64,000 bases of DNA from Clostridia bacterium (GTDB lineage: Bacteria; Bacillota; Clostridia; UBA1381). The notes beneath the pieces were generated by a model. The model did not search any database. It worked only from the letters and a program-made list of their open reading frames with translations, and was not told where the DNA came from. Location: the NCBI GenBank assembly GCA_017621875.1, contig JAGASE010000020.1, forward strand, positions 248,001 to 312,000, written 5' to 3'. The translations under genes were made by a program, and so were the position numbers. Of the stretch, positions 9,386-19,435 are shown piece by piece. Each line of letters starts with the position of its first letter. The first letter of the stretch is position 1.

Positions 9386-12300
9386 TTATTCCACAGGATA
9401 TGCATTCATGTACGGAATAATTTCGTCTACGCTGTTCCAGCACATAATCCTTACGCTAAGACCGCTTGTGTCAAGCTCGCCGATATCAAGTGTTTCATTT
9501 ATATCACAGCTTGCATCAGCCGACAGTGTAACCTTTTTTATAACCGTATCCACAAGCTCCTCGCCGTTATAAACCGATACGATATAAACAGCCGATGTGG
9601 ACGGGACATTTGAATTAAGCTTACCTGTAACTGTAATCTGTTTATCCGCGACAGTCTTTGCAGCATCGGTAACATATGCAAGTAAATTGTTTGCAAGTAT
9701 ACTTCCCTCAGCTGCTACGTTTCTCTGCCACAAATCCTCTGCATCGGAAAGTGCTACGGTATGCACGCCTGCTGCTATCGGCGTCTCAAATACAGCTGTA
9801 ATATAAGTTTTTCCGTCCTCATAAACAGTATTCAGCTTTGCAGCGGTCTTTTCACCGTCAACCGTTATACTTCGTGCGTTCACATACTCTGTATCGAATA
9901 CAAATTCTGCACCGCCGTAGCTGTAGGACACGCCTTCAAGTGTTGAAAGCATTTCATCCTCTCCGGGCATCGAGCGAAGTGATATACAGTCAAGGTAGTA
10001 TGTTCTCTCCGGTGCTCCGCCTATAGGCGTTGCAATAATTCTGCTGCTCTTAAGCTCACCCTTCAAAGCCGGAACATCGTCACAGTATTCTACCGTTACA
10101 CGCTGCCAATCTGTTGTTTTCTCAAGATATACAACAGAGTTAAACTGCGTATGATTTGAAGTAGTTCCGCTGGTGCTCCAGTAATCACGGAATACATATA
10201 GCCTGTCAGCTTCGCCGTCTGTTTTGATCATAAATGAGTAAATGTAGTTTGTATTGTTCTTTACAGCATATTCTCTCGGTTTGTTAAGTGATTCATAGCC
10301 TGATGCACCCTCAACCTTTAATGATGTATCTCCGCTGTATGACGCCTCATTCGTTATTGTATATGTTGCCTCGCCGTAATCCAAAATAGATGAAATGTCA
10401 TCACACTCATACATATGTTCAAGCAAATTCACGCTATGGTCAAGCACGTAAACCTTCGCCGACGGTGCTTCTATCGACCTTGCCCAGATATCCGTAAGTC
10501 CTGCAAGTGCAACAGTATGGCTTCCAAAGGAAATTGAATCCTTGGCAATGTGAGCAGTTACAACTGTTTTTCCGTCAACTTCTTCATGTGTGATCTCAGC
10601 TGCAGTCTCCGTATCGTCAACCGTTATATACTCGCCTGCCTTGGATATATTAGCAGAATCAAAGGTATATGTAACGTCAAGTCCGCCGTCAGCGGTCTGA
10701 CTGTACGCAGTCTCGGTACATTCCGGTGTCATCACACCGTCCTCCGGCAGCAGATATAGTGAAACATCATCAATCCAAAGTGTCTGTCCTGATGAGGTTT
10801 TAGCTCCGTAAGGAGTGAACATGAAGCTAAGCTCTGCCTCTTCCAAATCCGCCAATGCACTAAGCGATTCCTTATAAGTGGCATTATCAACCACAAAGGA
10901 AACCTTTCTCCAGTGATCGCCGCTTTCTCCGAACGGCACTCCGCCAAATGAGGTCCAGCTGCCGGTATTGTTATACCTTATATACATATTAAGTCCCGAT
11001 GCTTGGTTTCTGTTTCTGTAATCAGTGCTTTCATTTCCGTCCGGCTTAAGCCACAGCGTACAAACATATTTTTTACCAAGGTCAACCTTTCCGGCACTTA
11101 CTCTCATAATTTCTTTGAAATTCGCCTTATCGGTCACCTTGATACTTTGAGTTGCACTGTGGTATTCCTCACTGTCAAATGAAACTCCTGAGCTTGCCAT
11201 AGAACCGTCAACCTCTGTAGCGGCGAAATCAGCCGTCTCGTCACACGTTGTTATGTGGCTGAAAAGATTGTCTGAATAATTTGTAAAGCTCAAATCACTT
11301 ATGGTATTCGTCACTTCATTTCCCCATACATCAAGCATAACAACCTCGATTGTATGCGTACCCGTTGCAAGAGAGCCGTTATACTCAATTACCGCTGTTG
11401 TTTTGTCAGAAGTCAGGCTCTGTGTTGCCTTTACCGTGATATCCTCGGTTTCTGTTCCGTCGATTATCAGCTTTGCACCGTCTGATGTGACATACTTCGA
11501 GTCATAGATGTTGGTTATAACAAGCTTTCCTGAATCATTTATTGTGTTTGTGCTTTCAGTGCAGCTGATGGTATACTCTGCAGAAGGAAGCTCGCGGAAG
11601 GAAAGCTGGTCAATCCATATATACGGAACTGCAGACGCCGCTGCACGTGTTCCGTCAGCCTTTGTACTTGCATTAGGAGTCATAATAATATTGGCAGCAA
11701 CAGTATCGGTTGTCTGACCTGTTCCGTCCTTATTAAAGGTTTTGACATTTATAGGTATGGTAACATACTGCCAGTCTCCGATTTTCTTGATATTTACACT
11801 CGTATTCTGATTTATTATCATTTTTGTTGTGTCAACAGTACTTCTTGACTGGACAAATCCGTAAAGTGAATCCAGAGTCTCGGTATCGCTGTTTTCCACC
11901 TTCATCCAGAAGGATAATACATAGCTTGTATTCTCTCTTATTTCCTTTTTGATAGAAAATACAGTCTGCTGATTTTTTTTGCCGGACACCTTAAGTGAGC
12001 CTGCACCGCTGTGGTATACGGTGTTATCAATGCTTCCGCCGCCATAGCCGTTAACGCCTGCAGCAGCAAAGACTGAGGTATCCTCCATCTCATATGCGTC
12101 CTCAACCATGTTTACGGCATATTGCGAAAGTGCATCTTCTTCTGAAAGGGACTCCTGCAAAGCATTTACGTTATAGAAAAGCAGATTATCCATAGTTCCC
12201 TTTAGACCTTCACCGATTTTAGCAGTCTGAATTGCCTGTCTGGTTGAATAATAATTTGATGAGGTTGTATGCTGTGCAACATATTCCTCACTGTCATTAA

Positions 12301-14617
12301 CAATCAGTGAAAGGTCATAACGCATCGGAGTTTTTGCATTTGAGGTTGTAATATTTTCCGCCTCCTCACATGCAAGAGTCAGATTTACCTTCTGACCCAG
12401 AGGAATTGTATATCCAAAGAACTGATATTCTTCAGCATTATCCTGACAAGGTCCCGTGCCTTCATAGAAAATCTGACCTACAGAATCTATATACATACGC
12501 TCCGAGCCGTCATCATTTGCGAACAGATTCATAGTCTCTCCGCTTGCCGGGTATTCCGACAAGGTAAGGTCGAAGCTTACTGTGTACGGGAATCCGATTT
12601 TTTCAAACGGAATACTCATATAAGCACCTGCGGTGCCGTCAAAGGTCAATGCACCATCTGTTACCGATATGCCTGAAAGTATCGCATCATAGCCGTTTGC
12701 ACTTGAATCTGCTCCGTCGGTATCAAAGGTGTACTCTGCAACCTTTTTAGTATCAGAAGCTACTCTTGCTCCCGGATTTGCCATAGGTGCATATTCTCCG
12801 AGCATATCTACTCGCTGCTCAAATTCTTCACCCGTCTGGTCTGAATCCTTATCGCCATGCCATGTTTTTTCGGATATGAGCATCACCATATCCTTAACCT
12901 GTGCAAAGATATCCTCATAAGAATAGCCCATATTCTGTCCTGCCGTATCAAACCACAGACATGCTGATGCACCGCGGTTTTGCGGATGTCCCTTTAAAAT
13001 ATTCTCATTGCTTGAATAGTAGGTTGTAATCTCCCAGTTATCAAAACGGTTTGCAAGCGGATAATTCTGCCAGTATCCCTTAACACCCGGCACAAAGTAA
13101 AGCCACCAGTTTTCGGAGTTTACGATATTAAAGCCGTAGTCAAGTGCAAGCTGTGCATCTCCCCACTGCTCAATCCAGATATTTGCTGTAACCATTTCGG
13201 GGTTTTCAATCTGTGCAAGCTCCGCCTCGGTATATGCAGGAAATTCGTCAGCATTTGTGCTGTCTCCAAGGAAAATCCACTCGCGTGCCTTTATTCCCTT
13301 GCCGGTCACATAATTCAGCATATCTATCGTATACTGCTTATAGCCCGACCAGATTGCAGTGTCCTGTCCCGATGTATGCAGATATTCATCAAGACCAATG
13401 TGCATCTCGTCATTTAACACAATCGGACCATGCTCGCTTGTCTGCACATCTCCGTTTTTATCAGTCCATTCTCCGCTTATAAATTCATCATACAATCTCT
13501 GTATTCCGATTTCAGCCTTTTCGCGATTTTCATCGGTGGTTACGTCAAGATGCGACGAATCCTTCATAGGAATATCCCAGTCGTTCTCGGAAAATGCTCC
13601 GGAATGTCCCGGTGTGTCGATTTCGTTAAGCACGCTTACGCCGTATTCCGAAAGCCTTTTTTCCATTGCAATATAGTCTGCCTTAGAATATGATTTTTCA
13701 TTATTCAGAAAATCATACACCTCTGACTCAACCCTGAATGCACCTTCATTTAAGTGTGCATGGAACTCGTTCAATTTGTAATAGGACATATACATCCCTA
13801 TGCTCTCGATAAACTCAAACGGATAATACGGTCTGGCAATATCCATCATAATCGAACGCACCTCATACGCAGGATAGTCACGGATAATTCCCTGCGGTGC
13901 AGTGTTTTCGTCACTGCTTTGACTCATAATCTGCGTCATGGTTGTGCCGCCGTAGAGGATACCAATCTCTGTAGGAGCTGTAATGACAATCTTATCTGTA
14001 ATTTCAGCATAATAGCCCTCATCTCCCAGCTCTAAAGTCTTGGCTGTATCAAGAACCAGAACCACATCGCCCGAAGCACCTTCTGTTCCCTGTTCAACCG
14101 ATACTGTATAGCCGAGCATGTTTTTGAAAAAGGTCTTTATCTGTTCTGCTTTTCCTTCCAAAGACGCATCATTATAAATAATCTTTGACTCCTGTGACAT
14201 CACAAAATCACCAGTTCCGCCCTTCCATTCCTGAATTGCAGGAAGTGTTGCAGGCTTTTCATTGTCCGATTCAAAAGTCTCATAAAGTCCAGGAACTGTA
14301 ACAGAAACGTTCGTTGTTCCTTTAGTTACACTTTCGCCGTTTTCTGCCTTTAAAATCAGATTTACCGTTTGGTCAACAAGCGGCGTATAAACCGTACCGT
14401 CTAAGCTAATGACCTGCTTGTTGTCCGAGCCGTAAATTGAAATTTCCGAGCCATCGTCAGTTTCCGGCATAACAAGCTCCGCTCCGCTCAAAGCAGGTGC
14501 TGTTGCAAGTGCGGTTTCAACAGGCAACGGGTCTGCATGAACGGTTGTCCACGCAGGTACTGCTCCCGATACAACGCTTACCGACAGCACTAATGAAAAT
14601 AACTTTCTTAAATTCAT
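9386..14617 (-). CDS. Secreted multimodular GH20 beta-N-acetylhexosaminidase
   Basis: The 1743-residue precursor starts with a signal peptide (cleavage near VHA-DP, residue 28). Next is a GH20 N-terminal alpha/beta domain (about 120-245). The GH20 barrel (about 250-600) has LNEIDTPGHSGAF and the catalytic pair in NDEMHIGLDE (Asp410-Glu411), so it should release terminal beta-linked GlcNAc or GalNAc outside the cell by substrate-assisted catalysis. A LamG-like domain follows (about 626-820). Then come three beta-sandwich binding modules (starting about 836, 1118, 1397) alternating with Ig-like domains that end in D-[IVL]-W motifs (DVWGNE, DIWARS, DLWQRN). The C-terminal ~100-residue beta domain ends in a W-x(7)-P pattern shared with other locus proteins. 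No sortase, SLH or dockerin motif is visible. Confidence 0.9.
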   Translation of the reverse strand: MNLRKLFSLVLSVSVVSGAVPAWTTVHADPLPVETALATAPALSGAELVMPETDDGSEISIYGSDNKQVISLDGTVYTPLVDQTVNLILKAENGESVTKGTTNVSVTVPGLYETFESDNEKPATLPAIQEWKGGTGDFVMSQESKIIYNDASLEGKAEQIKTFFKNMLGYTVSVEQGTEGASGDVVLVLDTAKTLELGDEGYYAEITDKIVITAPTEIGILYGGTTMTQIMSQSSDENTAPQGIIRDYPAYEVRSIMMDIARPYYPFEFIESIGMYMSYYKLNEFHAHLNEGAFRVESEVYDFLNNEKSYSKADYIAMEKRLSEYGVSVLNEIDTPGHSGAFSENDWDIPMKDSSHLDVTTDENREKAEIGIQRLYDEFISGEWTDKNGDVQTSEHGPIVLNDEMHIGLDEYLHTSGQDTAIWSGYKQYTIDMLNYVTGKGIKAREWIFLGDSTNADEFPAYTEAELAQIENPEMVTANIWIEQWGDAQLALDYGFNIVNSENWWLYFVPGVKGYWQNYPLANRFDNWEITTYYSSNENILKGHPQNRGASACLWFDTAGQNMGYSYEDIFAQVKDMVMLISEKTWHGDKDSDQTGEEFEQRVDMLGEYAPMANPGARVASDTKKVAEYTFDTDGADSSANGYDAILSGISVTDGALTFDGTAGAYMSIPFEKIGFPYTVSFDLTLSEYPASGETMNLFANDDGSERMYIDSVGQIFYEGTGPCQDNAEEYQFFGYTIPLGQKVNLTLACEEAENITTSNAKTPMRYDLSLIVNDSEEYVAQHTTSSNYYSTRQAIQTAKIGEGLKGTMDNLLFYNVNALQESLSEEDALSQYAVNMVEDAYEMEDTSVFAAAGVNGYGGGSIDNTVYHSGAGSLKVSGKKNQQTVFSIKKEIRENTSYVLSFWMKVENSDTETLDSLYGFVQSRSTVDTTKMIINQNTSVNIKKIGDWQYVTIPINVKTFNKDGTGQTTDTVAANIIMTPNASTKADGTRAAASAVPYIWIDQLSFRELPSAEYTISCTESTNTINDSGKLVITNIYDSKYVTSDGAKLIIDGTETEDITVKATQSLTSDKTTAVIEYNGSLATGTHTIEVVMLDVWGNEVTNTISDLSFTNYSDNLFSHITTCDETADFAATEVDGSMASSGVSFDSEEYHSATQSIKVTDKANFKEIMRVSAGKVDLGKKYVCTLWLKPDGNESTDYRNRNQASGLNMYIRYNNTGSWTSFGGVPFGESGDHWRKVSFVVDNATYKESLSALADLEEAELSFMFTPYGAKTSSGQTLWIDDVSLYLLPEDGVMTPECTETAYSQTADGGLDVTYTFDSANISKAGEYITVDDTETAAEITHEEVDGKTVVTAHIAKDSISFGSHTVALAGLTDIWARSIEAPSAKVYVLDHSVNLLEHMYECDDISSILDYGEATYTITNEASYSGDTSLKVEGASGYESLNKPREYAVKNNTNYIYSFMIKTDGEADRLYVFRDYWSTSGTTSNHTQFNSVVYLEKTTDWQRVTVEYCDDVPALKGELKSSRIIATPIGGAPERTYYLDCISLRSMPGEDEMLSTLEGVSYSYGGAEFVFDTEYVNARSITVDGEKTAAKLNTVYEDGKTYITAVFETPIAAGVHTVALSDAEDLWQRNVAAEGSILANNLLAYVTDAAKTVADKQITVTGKLNSNVPSTSAVYIVSVYNGEELVDTVIKKVTLSADASCDINETLDIGELDTSGLSVRIMCWNSVDEIIPYMNAYPVE

Positions 14618-14754
14618 TTTTACCTCTCCTTTTAAAAATTTTTATATAAAGAGCTTAAAGACAGAAGAACTACATATCCGCTGCAGCTCGACCTACCACA
14701 GGGGAAAATCCGCTGTCGCATATGCAGTTTTGCCTGACTTTTTTCTTTGATATA
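14618..14754 (-). other. Intercistronic gap before the GH20 gene
   Basis: This 137-base gap is one of the longest inside the locus. It holds the AAAAGGAGAGG ribosome site of the GH20 gene, two direct CAGCGGAT copies and short complementary tracts (CATAT/ATATG), so some RNA structure is likely. No convincing promoter or terminator was found. Confidence 0.3.
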
Positions 14755-17730
14755 TTATTTCAGAAAATAAAACTCCTTTTCCTCCGGAATATATTTGGTC
14801 TTTACACCGGTTTTGCCGCAGACAAAGTCAATCGGAAGATATGCAATTCTGTCCTCTATAACAGGTGCCGCTCCGAGCTTTTCGGGAGTTCCGTTTACCA
14901 AAGCAGTATCACTGCCAAAGGTAAAGACAATCTCCAATTCTTCATTTGCCACAAGCATCCTATTGTTCTCATAATCCCAGCTTGTGTATACCTCGGTCAG
15001 ATCGCGTATTCCCTCAAATGGTACGAGTATTACTCCGTTTTCGATTATCGGCTCGGCAAAGAATCTGCGTTCTTCGCCATCTGCGTATACTCTTGTAGGC
15101 TTCACCTCATATTCCACAAGCTCTATTGATTCAATAGTGAAACGTCCCTTGCTTGCCGCAGGGTGCAGCCGCAAGCCCGTTACTACCTGCTGCCAGCTTT
15201 TTTTTGCGTATACTCCTGCATAGCATTCCTCCACATAGCTTTCGGTTACCCATGAGCTTACACACTTTTCCTTATCCCATACATTGTCATTTTCCGTTAT
15301 GTATTCGAAGGTGTAGTGCATTTTTTCCACATCCTCAAGCTTGATTTTGATGCGGATATAGCATACATCCATGCAGTCTGCCGCCATCGGCTCATTTAAG
15401 TAAATATATCCCGAAGAGTCTTTTATCTCTCCCATGAGTGCTCCGTTTTCCGCTCTTAAGTTCTCAATCCCCTCCGAGGCACTCCAGGCTGCTATATCGG
15501 TTGGATTATCAAAGTACCAGCCCTTTATAACCTTTCCGTGTCTTGCAGGACGAGCACTTACCTGCTTTAGTGCCTTTCTGCCCTTTGGATACATGGTTTC
15601 AAGACGTGCACGCTGATTTTCGGTAGGAACAACATCTTCATGAGGTTTATTATCGGTAAATACACTTCTTACCGCATCAAGATAGGAAAATCCGTAAAGC
15701 TCGGCAGGCATAAAGAAATGTCCCTCGCCGTATTCATTCCAGTTGTCTAAAAGTACCATATTCTCAATATCGCCGCTTGCAATATCGCTATTTAAGAAAT
15801 CATCTCTCACCCACTCAAGAGTTCTCTTGAAAAGTTCGGGGGTTATATATCCACCGTTGGTATATCCGTTCCACGCAAGGTCGTTATATCCCTGGCACAC
15901 CGTAGGAATAACCTTGATAAGATTCATATCACGCTGTGCCTCTAAAATTTTAATCTGTGCGTCCTCCTCATGGCATATTCTGCCCCATGCATAGCTGAAA
16001 ATAGCATCAAAGCCGCAGCTTGCCGCAACCCTCACCTGTGCAGGTGTTCTGTGCTGCTCATTTAAGATAATGCATGCACCGTCAAATCCAACCTTCTTAC
16101 ATTCCTCGCGGATAAAGTCAAGTGCAAGACACACCTTTTCGGCACTTCCGCAAATTCTAATGAACATATCATAGGACAAAAATCCTATAAGCGGCTTGTT
16201 GTTAACCAGCATATAATTCGGAGCTGTGAAGAAATTTTCTATCCAGTAAGGTACAAGATATTCCTTAAAATCCATTTCACTGACATTTCCCAAATCACAG
16301 ATGTCAAGTGCAATCTTCATGTGATTCCAGTATCTTGCTGTAAAATAATCCTCATATGCCGTTCCGAACCGAAGCGGTCCGCCGTTATAGCCGTCCGGCG
16401 GATACCAGCATGGCAGGATAAAGGAAATTCCATGCTCTGCCATCCATTTAATCTCCCAATCCGCTTTTTCAGGTAAGGAGTCGTCGTACCAACCCAGATA
16501 TGGCTTACGCTCAGGGTGACATTCAATCTTATCCCAACCGGGACCTATTCCCTCACGCCACAAAAAGCAGGTCTGCATACCGATTTTGTAATTCGTTTTC
16601 GGTTTCACAGGCTCAGTAGGATAATCCTCTGCCACTGCCGGTCTTGGATATACCAAAATTTCATCAATCTCGCAGTTCGTCCATTCAAATTCATGTGTTT
16701 TAAACTGTATTCCGTTGACTGATGTTATATCAGACGGAATTTCAATAGGTCCAAGTCTGCTGTTGTTTACGGTTATCTCCGCAGTATGTGCGTCAAGGTC
16801 GGCGTAAATTCGCACTCTCTGCCACACGTTAGGATTGTATTTTTTCAAAAGCGTATCGCCGGCGTATACACCGCTCCTTTTTGCTCTCAAGGTTACAGCT
16901 TCACTACTGTCCGACATAAGCGAAAACGCAATTCCGTTTTCCTTCTGGTCAGGATTGCTGAGATTGAATTTGAAGGAGAATACAACATTTCCTCCCGTTC
17001 TTTCAAAGCTTTTTGACACAACAGTGGGCTTGGGTGCACGGCGTCCGTCGGCAATCAAGAGCACATGGCTTTCTCCGCTGTCATAGCCCTTCAGATATTC
17101 AACAAACGCCTCGCTCTCATATGCTCCCTCCATTTTCCAGTCATATGGAAGACGCCTCGGAGCACAGCTTGAAAATTTTTCATACACAAGATAGTTTTTA
17201 TACATCCTTGCATAGTAAAAATAAATCTCTGTCTGCTCGCTTGAAGGCGACGTCATGATAAATTCGTTTATTACTCCGCTTTTATCCGCAAGCGGATATG
17301 TTCCGTAGTCCGAGCCGTTTATACAAAGCTTACATTCCTTATTATCAAGGTCAATTACCGCTTTTAAAGGATAAATTAAACCCTCTTCATATGTAAGCAC
17401 AGGTACAAGCGAATCGCCGCGGTCGTAACAGAGTGTGTTAGCTTTTGTTACCATGCGAAAAGCATGGTTTTTGCCGTTTCCGATTTCAAAGCTGAATCCG
17501 CTCGCCGCCTTTTTAATCTTGAATCTATATTCAAACGTCACCTTTCCGTCTGTCTGCTCACGAAAACGTCTCTTGCATCGGATAGGAAAGCGGTTTGAAT
17601 TATTTAAAAACACGCCGCAGGCATGACCGATGCACTTAATTTCTCCGCCGCGGTCGTCTACCTCCCAGCTCGAAACAAGTCCAAATGTAAAAATCTCGTT
17701 CAGCAGCATTAAAGGATTTTTTTCCTGCAT
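14755..17730 (-). CDS. GH99-like (WbsX-type) domain protein with stalk domain, no signal peptide
   Basis: The start is set at the ATG at 17730, which has GGGGGTATCAAT before it, rather than the in-frame start at 17760 that would overlap GH3. The 991 residues contain two concanavalin-like domains (about 1-365). The TIM-barrel domain of the GH71/GH99-like WbsX type (about 370-750) has GWYDDSLPEKADWEIKWM and, near residue 665, DNWNEYGEGHFFMP, where the glutamates are likely catalytic. A binding module (about 760-880) and a copper-amine-oxidase-N-type stalk domain (885-991) follow. Two paralogues in the locus are secreted; this one lacks any signal peptide and lies between cytoplasmic GH3 and secreted GH20. 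It may be an intracellular glycosidase. The exact substrate is unknown. Confidence 0.8.
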   Translation of the reverse strand: MQEKNPLMLLNEIFTFGLVSSWEVDDRGGEIKCIGHACGVFLNNSNRFPIRCKRRFREQTDGKVTFEYRFKIKKAASGFSFEIGNGKNHAFRMVTKANTLCYDRGDSLVPVLTYEEGLIYPLKAVIDLDNKECKLCINGSDYGTYPLADKSGVINEFIMTSPSSEQTEIYFYYARMYKNYLVYEKFSSCAPRRLPYDWKMEGAYESEAFVEYLKGYDSGESHVLLIADGRRAPKPTVVSKSFERTGGNVVFSFKFNLSNPDQKENGIAFSLMSDSSEAVTLRAKRSGVYAGDTLLKKYNPNVWQRVRIYADLDAHTAEITVNNSRLGPIEIPSDITSVNGIQFKTHEFEWTNCEIDEILVYPRPAVAEDYPTEPVKPKTNYKIGMQTCFLWREGIGPGWDKIECHPERKPYLGWYDDSLPEKADWEIKWMAEHGISFILPCWYPPDGYNGGPLRFGTAYEDYFTARYWNHMKIALDICDLGNVSEMDFKEYLVPYWIENFFTAPNYMLVNNKPLIGFLSYDMFIRICGSAEKVCLALDFIREECKKVGFDGACIILNEQHRTPAQVRVAASCGFDAIFSYAWGRICHEEDAQIKILEAQRDMNLIKVIPTVCQGYNDLAWNGYTNGGYITPELFKRTLEWVRDDFLNSDIASGDIENMVLLDNWNEYGEGHFFMPAELYGFSYLDAVRSVFTDNKPHEDVVPTENQRARLETMYPKGRKALKQVSARPARHGKVIKGWYFDNPTDIAAWSASEGIENLRAENGALMGEIKDSSGYIYLNEPMAADCMDVCYIRIKIKLEDVEKMHYTFEYITENDNVWDKEKCVSSWVTESYVEECYAGVYAKKSWQQVVTGLRLHPAASKGRFTIESIELVEYEVKPTRVYADGEERRFFAEPIIENGVILVPFEGIRDLTEVYTSWDYENNRMLVANEELEIVFTFGSDTALVNGTPEKLGAAPVIEDRIAYLPIDFVCGKTGVKTKYIPEEKEFYFLK

Positions 17731-17749
17731 ATTGATACCCCCTTTAAGG

Positions 17750-19435
17750 TTACTTTGCAAAATCAGGAATCAGCTCAAACTGGTTCTTGCCCGTAAACTC
17801 AAGCTCGCCGTACAAGCCCTTTACAACCGCTACGAGGCTTTCCTCAATCGGACTGTAAAGGTTAATATATGTATCTGCCTGCTGGAAATAGTCAAAGTAT
17901 AGATACGGTGATCCTAAAGAAATTGCAATTGATTTCTTTTTGCCCGATCTCATGGAGAATGCCAGCGTTCTGAAGGATTCTCCGATAAAGGAATTACCCC
18001 AGCCGTGCGGCAGGTACGGTGCATATATAAGCAAATCGTACTCCTCAACAAGTGGAATTAGGTCAATTCCCTCGTATGGCTTTGTATCGTCTATATAATG
18101 ACGTACCTCAACCTTTTCAACTCCGCGTGCAGTAAATTCACGTGTAAATACTTCGCGTACACGATTTACAACATTATCGTCATAGCCCGGACAGAATACA
18201 ATTATCTTTTTGATTTTATCCTTTGACAAAGGAATCTTTTTATCGTTATCGCAGATAAGAGTCATGCTCTTTTCCGCAATTTCGCGGTTAAGTCTTCTGG
18301 TTTCGGCAACAAGCTCCTCCGGCAAATCCTTCACTTCGGCAGGCTCATCGGTAAACAGTCCCAGCTTTTCTTTCATATTAAGAACTCTTTGGCACGCATC
18401 GTCAATTCTGGATTCGGGAATTTCTCCCGAAAGAACTGCCTCCTCCATCATTTCAAGATAATGCTCAATATCTCTTACAGACAAAATAACGTCATTTCCT
18501 GCCTTGATAAGTGCTTTGTGCAGTTCATCTCTATCTTCATACATAAGGCTTAAGCCTCTCATTCCGATACCGTCGGTTACAACAACGCCGTCAAAGCCCA
18601 TTTTCTCCTTCAAAAGACCTGTAACAACCTTCTCGGAAAGAGTTGACGGAACATATACGTTGCCGATTTTTGAATCGTCAACCGCTGGAAATGCATTGTG
18701 ACCTACCATTACTGAATAAACACCTGCATCAATTGCCGCCTGATAAATTGCACCCTGATTCTTTTCCCATTCCTCAAGGCTTGCAGGGTTTATTGTTACC
18801 GAGCCGTGTGCATCACGGTAATCAGCTGTGCCCGGTCCCGGAAAATGCTTTAAGGTTGCGGCAACGCCTGCGTCCTGCATACCCTTTATTTCCGCTGTCA
18901 CCATTTTCTTATTAAGCTCAATGCCGTCACCATAGCCTCTGTTAATCATTACATACATAAGCCTGCCGACCAAATCCGCAGGAGGTCCCCACAGCCAGTT
19001 AAGACCTGCATAGGTCGCCTCCTTTGCAATCTGATAGCCCTTTTTATATGCAAGAGCTTCATCATCAGTTGCACCAAGTCCGCCCGCCGTAGTAACGCTT
19101 GTCATCTGAGGAAACGGGAAACCCATACCGCCCTCACAGTCACTTGCAATAAGCAGAGGTACTTTTGAAGCACCATTTAATTCCAGCATCCATTCATGAT
19201 ATTTTTTTGCATAGTCCTTTTCTTTAAAGCCCTGTGCAACGCCGTCTACCATATGTATCTCACCGAAGTTTCCTGCACCCATTGCATGGAAGGTTCCGAT
19301 AGGATTGTCTGCAATATACTTTACGGCACTTTCACTTTTAGTAAAATTGTCAAATACTGCGTTCTGTGACAGCATCGCTGTCTGGCTGATTTTCTCTCTT
19401 AAGGTTAGCTCGCTTAATTTAGGTTTTTTGTTCAT
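17750..19435 (-). CDS. GH3 NagZ-like glycosidase, cytoplasmic
   Basis: This 561-residue GH3 enzyme most resembles beta-N-acetylglucosaminidases of the NagZ type. It shows LKHFPGPGTADYRDAH (residues 195-210), where NagZ proteins usually read KHFPGHG followed by D-[ST]-H, and the nucleophile Asp288 in VVVTDGIGMRG. The His in the loop (His210), paired with Asp208, is the likely acid/base as known for NagZ. A C-terminal GH3 alpha/beta domain follows (about 390-550). No signal peptide is present. Its start overlaps the histidine kinase end by 17 bases, and the ribosome site AAGGAGAG lies inside the kinase gene. It probably hydrolyses imported HexNAc-containing oligosaccharides. Confidence 0.85.
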   Translation of the reverse strand: MNKKPKLSELTLREKISQTAMLSQNAVFDNFTKSESAVKYIADNPIGTFHAMGAGNFGEIHMVDGVAQGFKEKDYAKKYHEWMLELNGASKVPLLIASDCEGGMGFPFPQMTSVTTAGGLGATDDEALAYKKGYQIAKEATYAGLNWLWGPPADLVGRLMYVMINRGYGDGIELNKKMVTAEIKGMQDAGVAATLKHFPGPGTADYRDAHGSVTINPASLEEWEKNQGAIYQAAIDAGVYSVMVGHNAFPAVDDSKIGNVYVPSTLSEKVVTGLLKEKMGFDGVVVTDGIGMRGLSLMYEDRDELHKALIKAGNDVILSVRDIEHYLEMMEEAVLSGEIPESRIDDACQRVLNMKEKLGLFTDEPAEVKDLPEELVAETRRLNREIAEKSMTLICDNDKKIPLSKDKIKKIIVFCPGYDDNVVNRVREVFTREFTARGVEKVEVRHYIDDTKPYEGIDLIPLVEEYDLLIYAPYLPHGWGNSFIGESFRTLAFSMRSGKKKSIAISLGSPYLYFDYFQQADTYINLYSPIEESLVAVVKGLYGELEFTGKNQFELIPDFAK

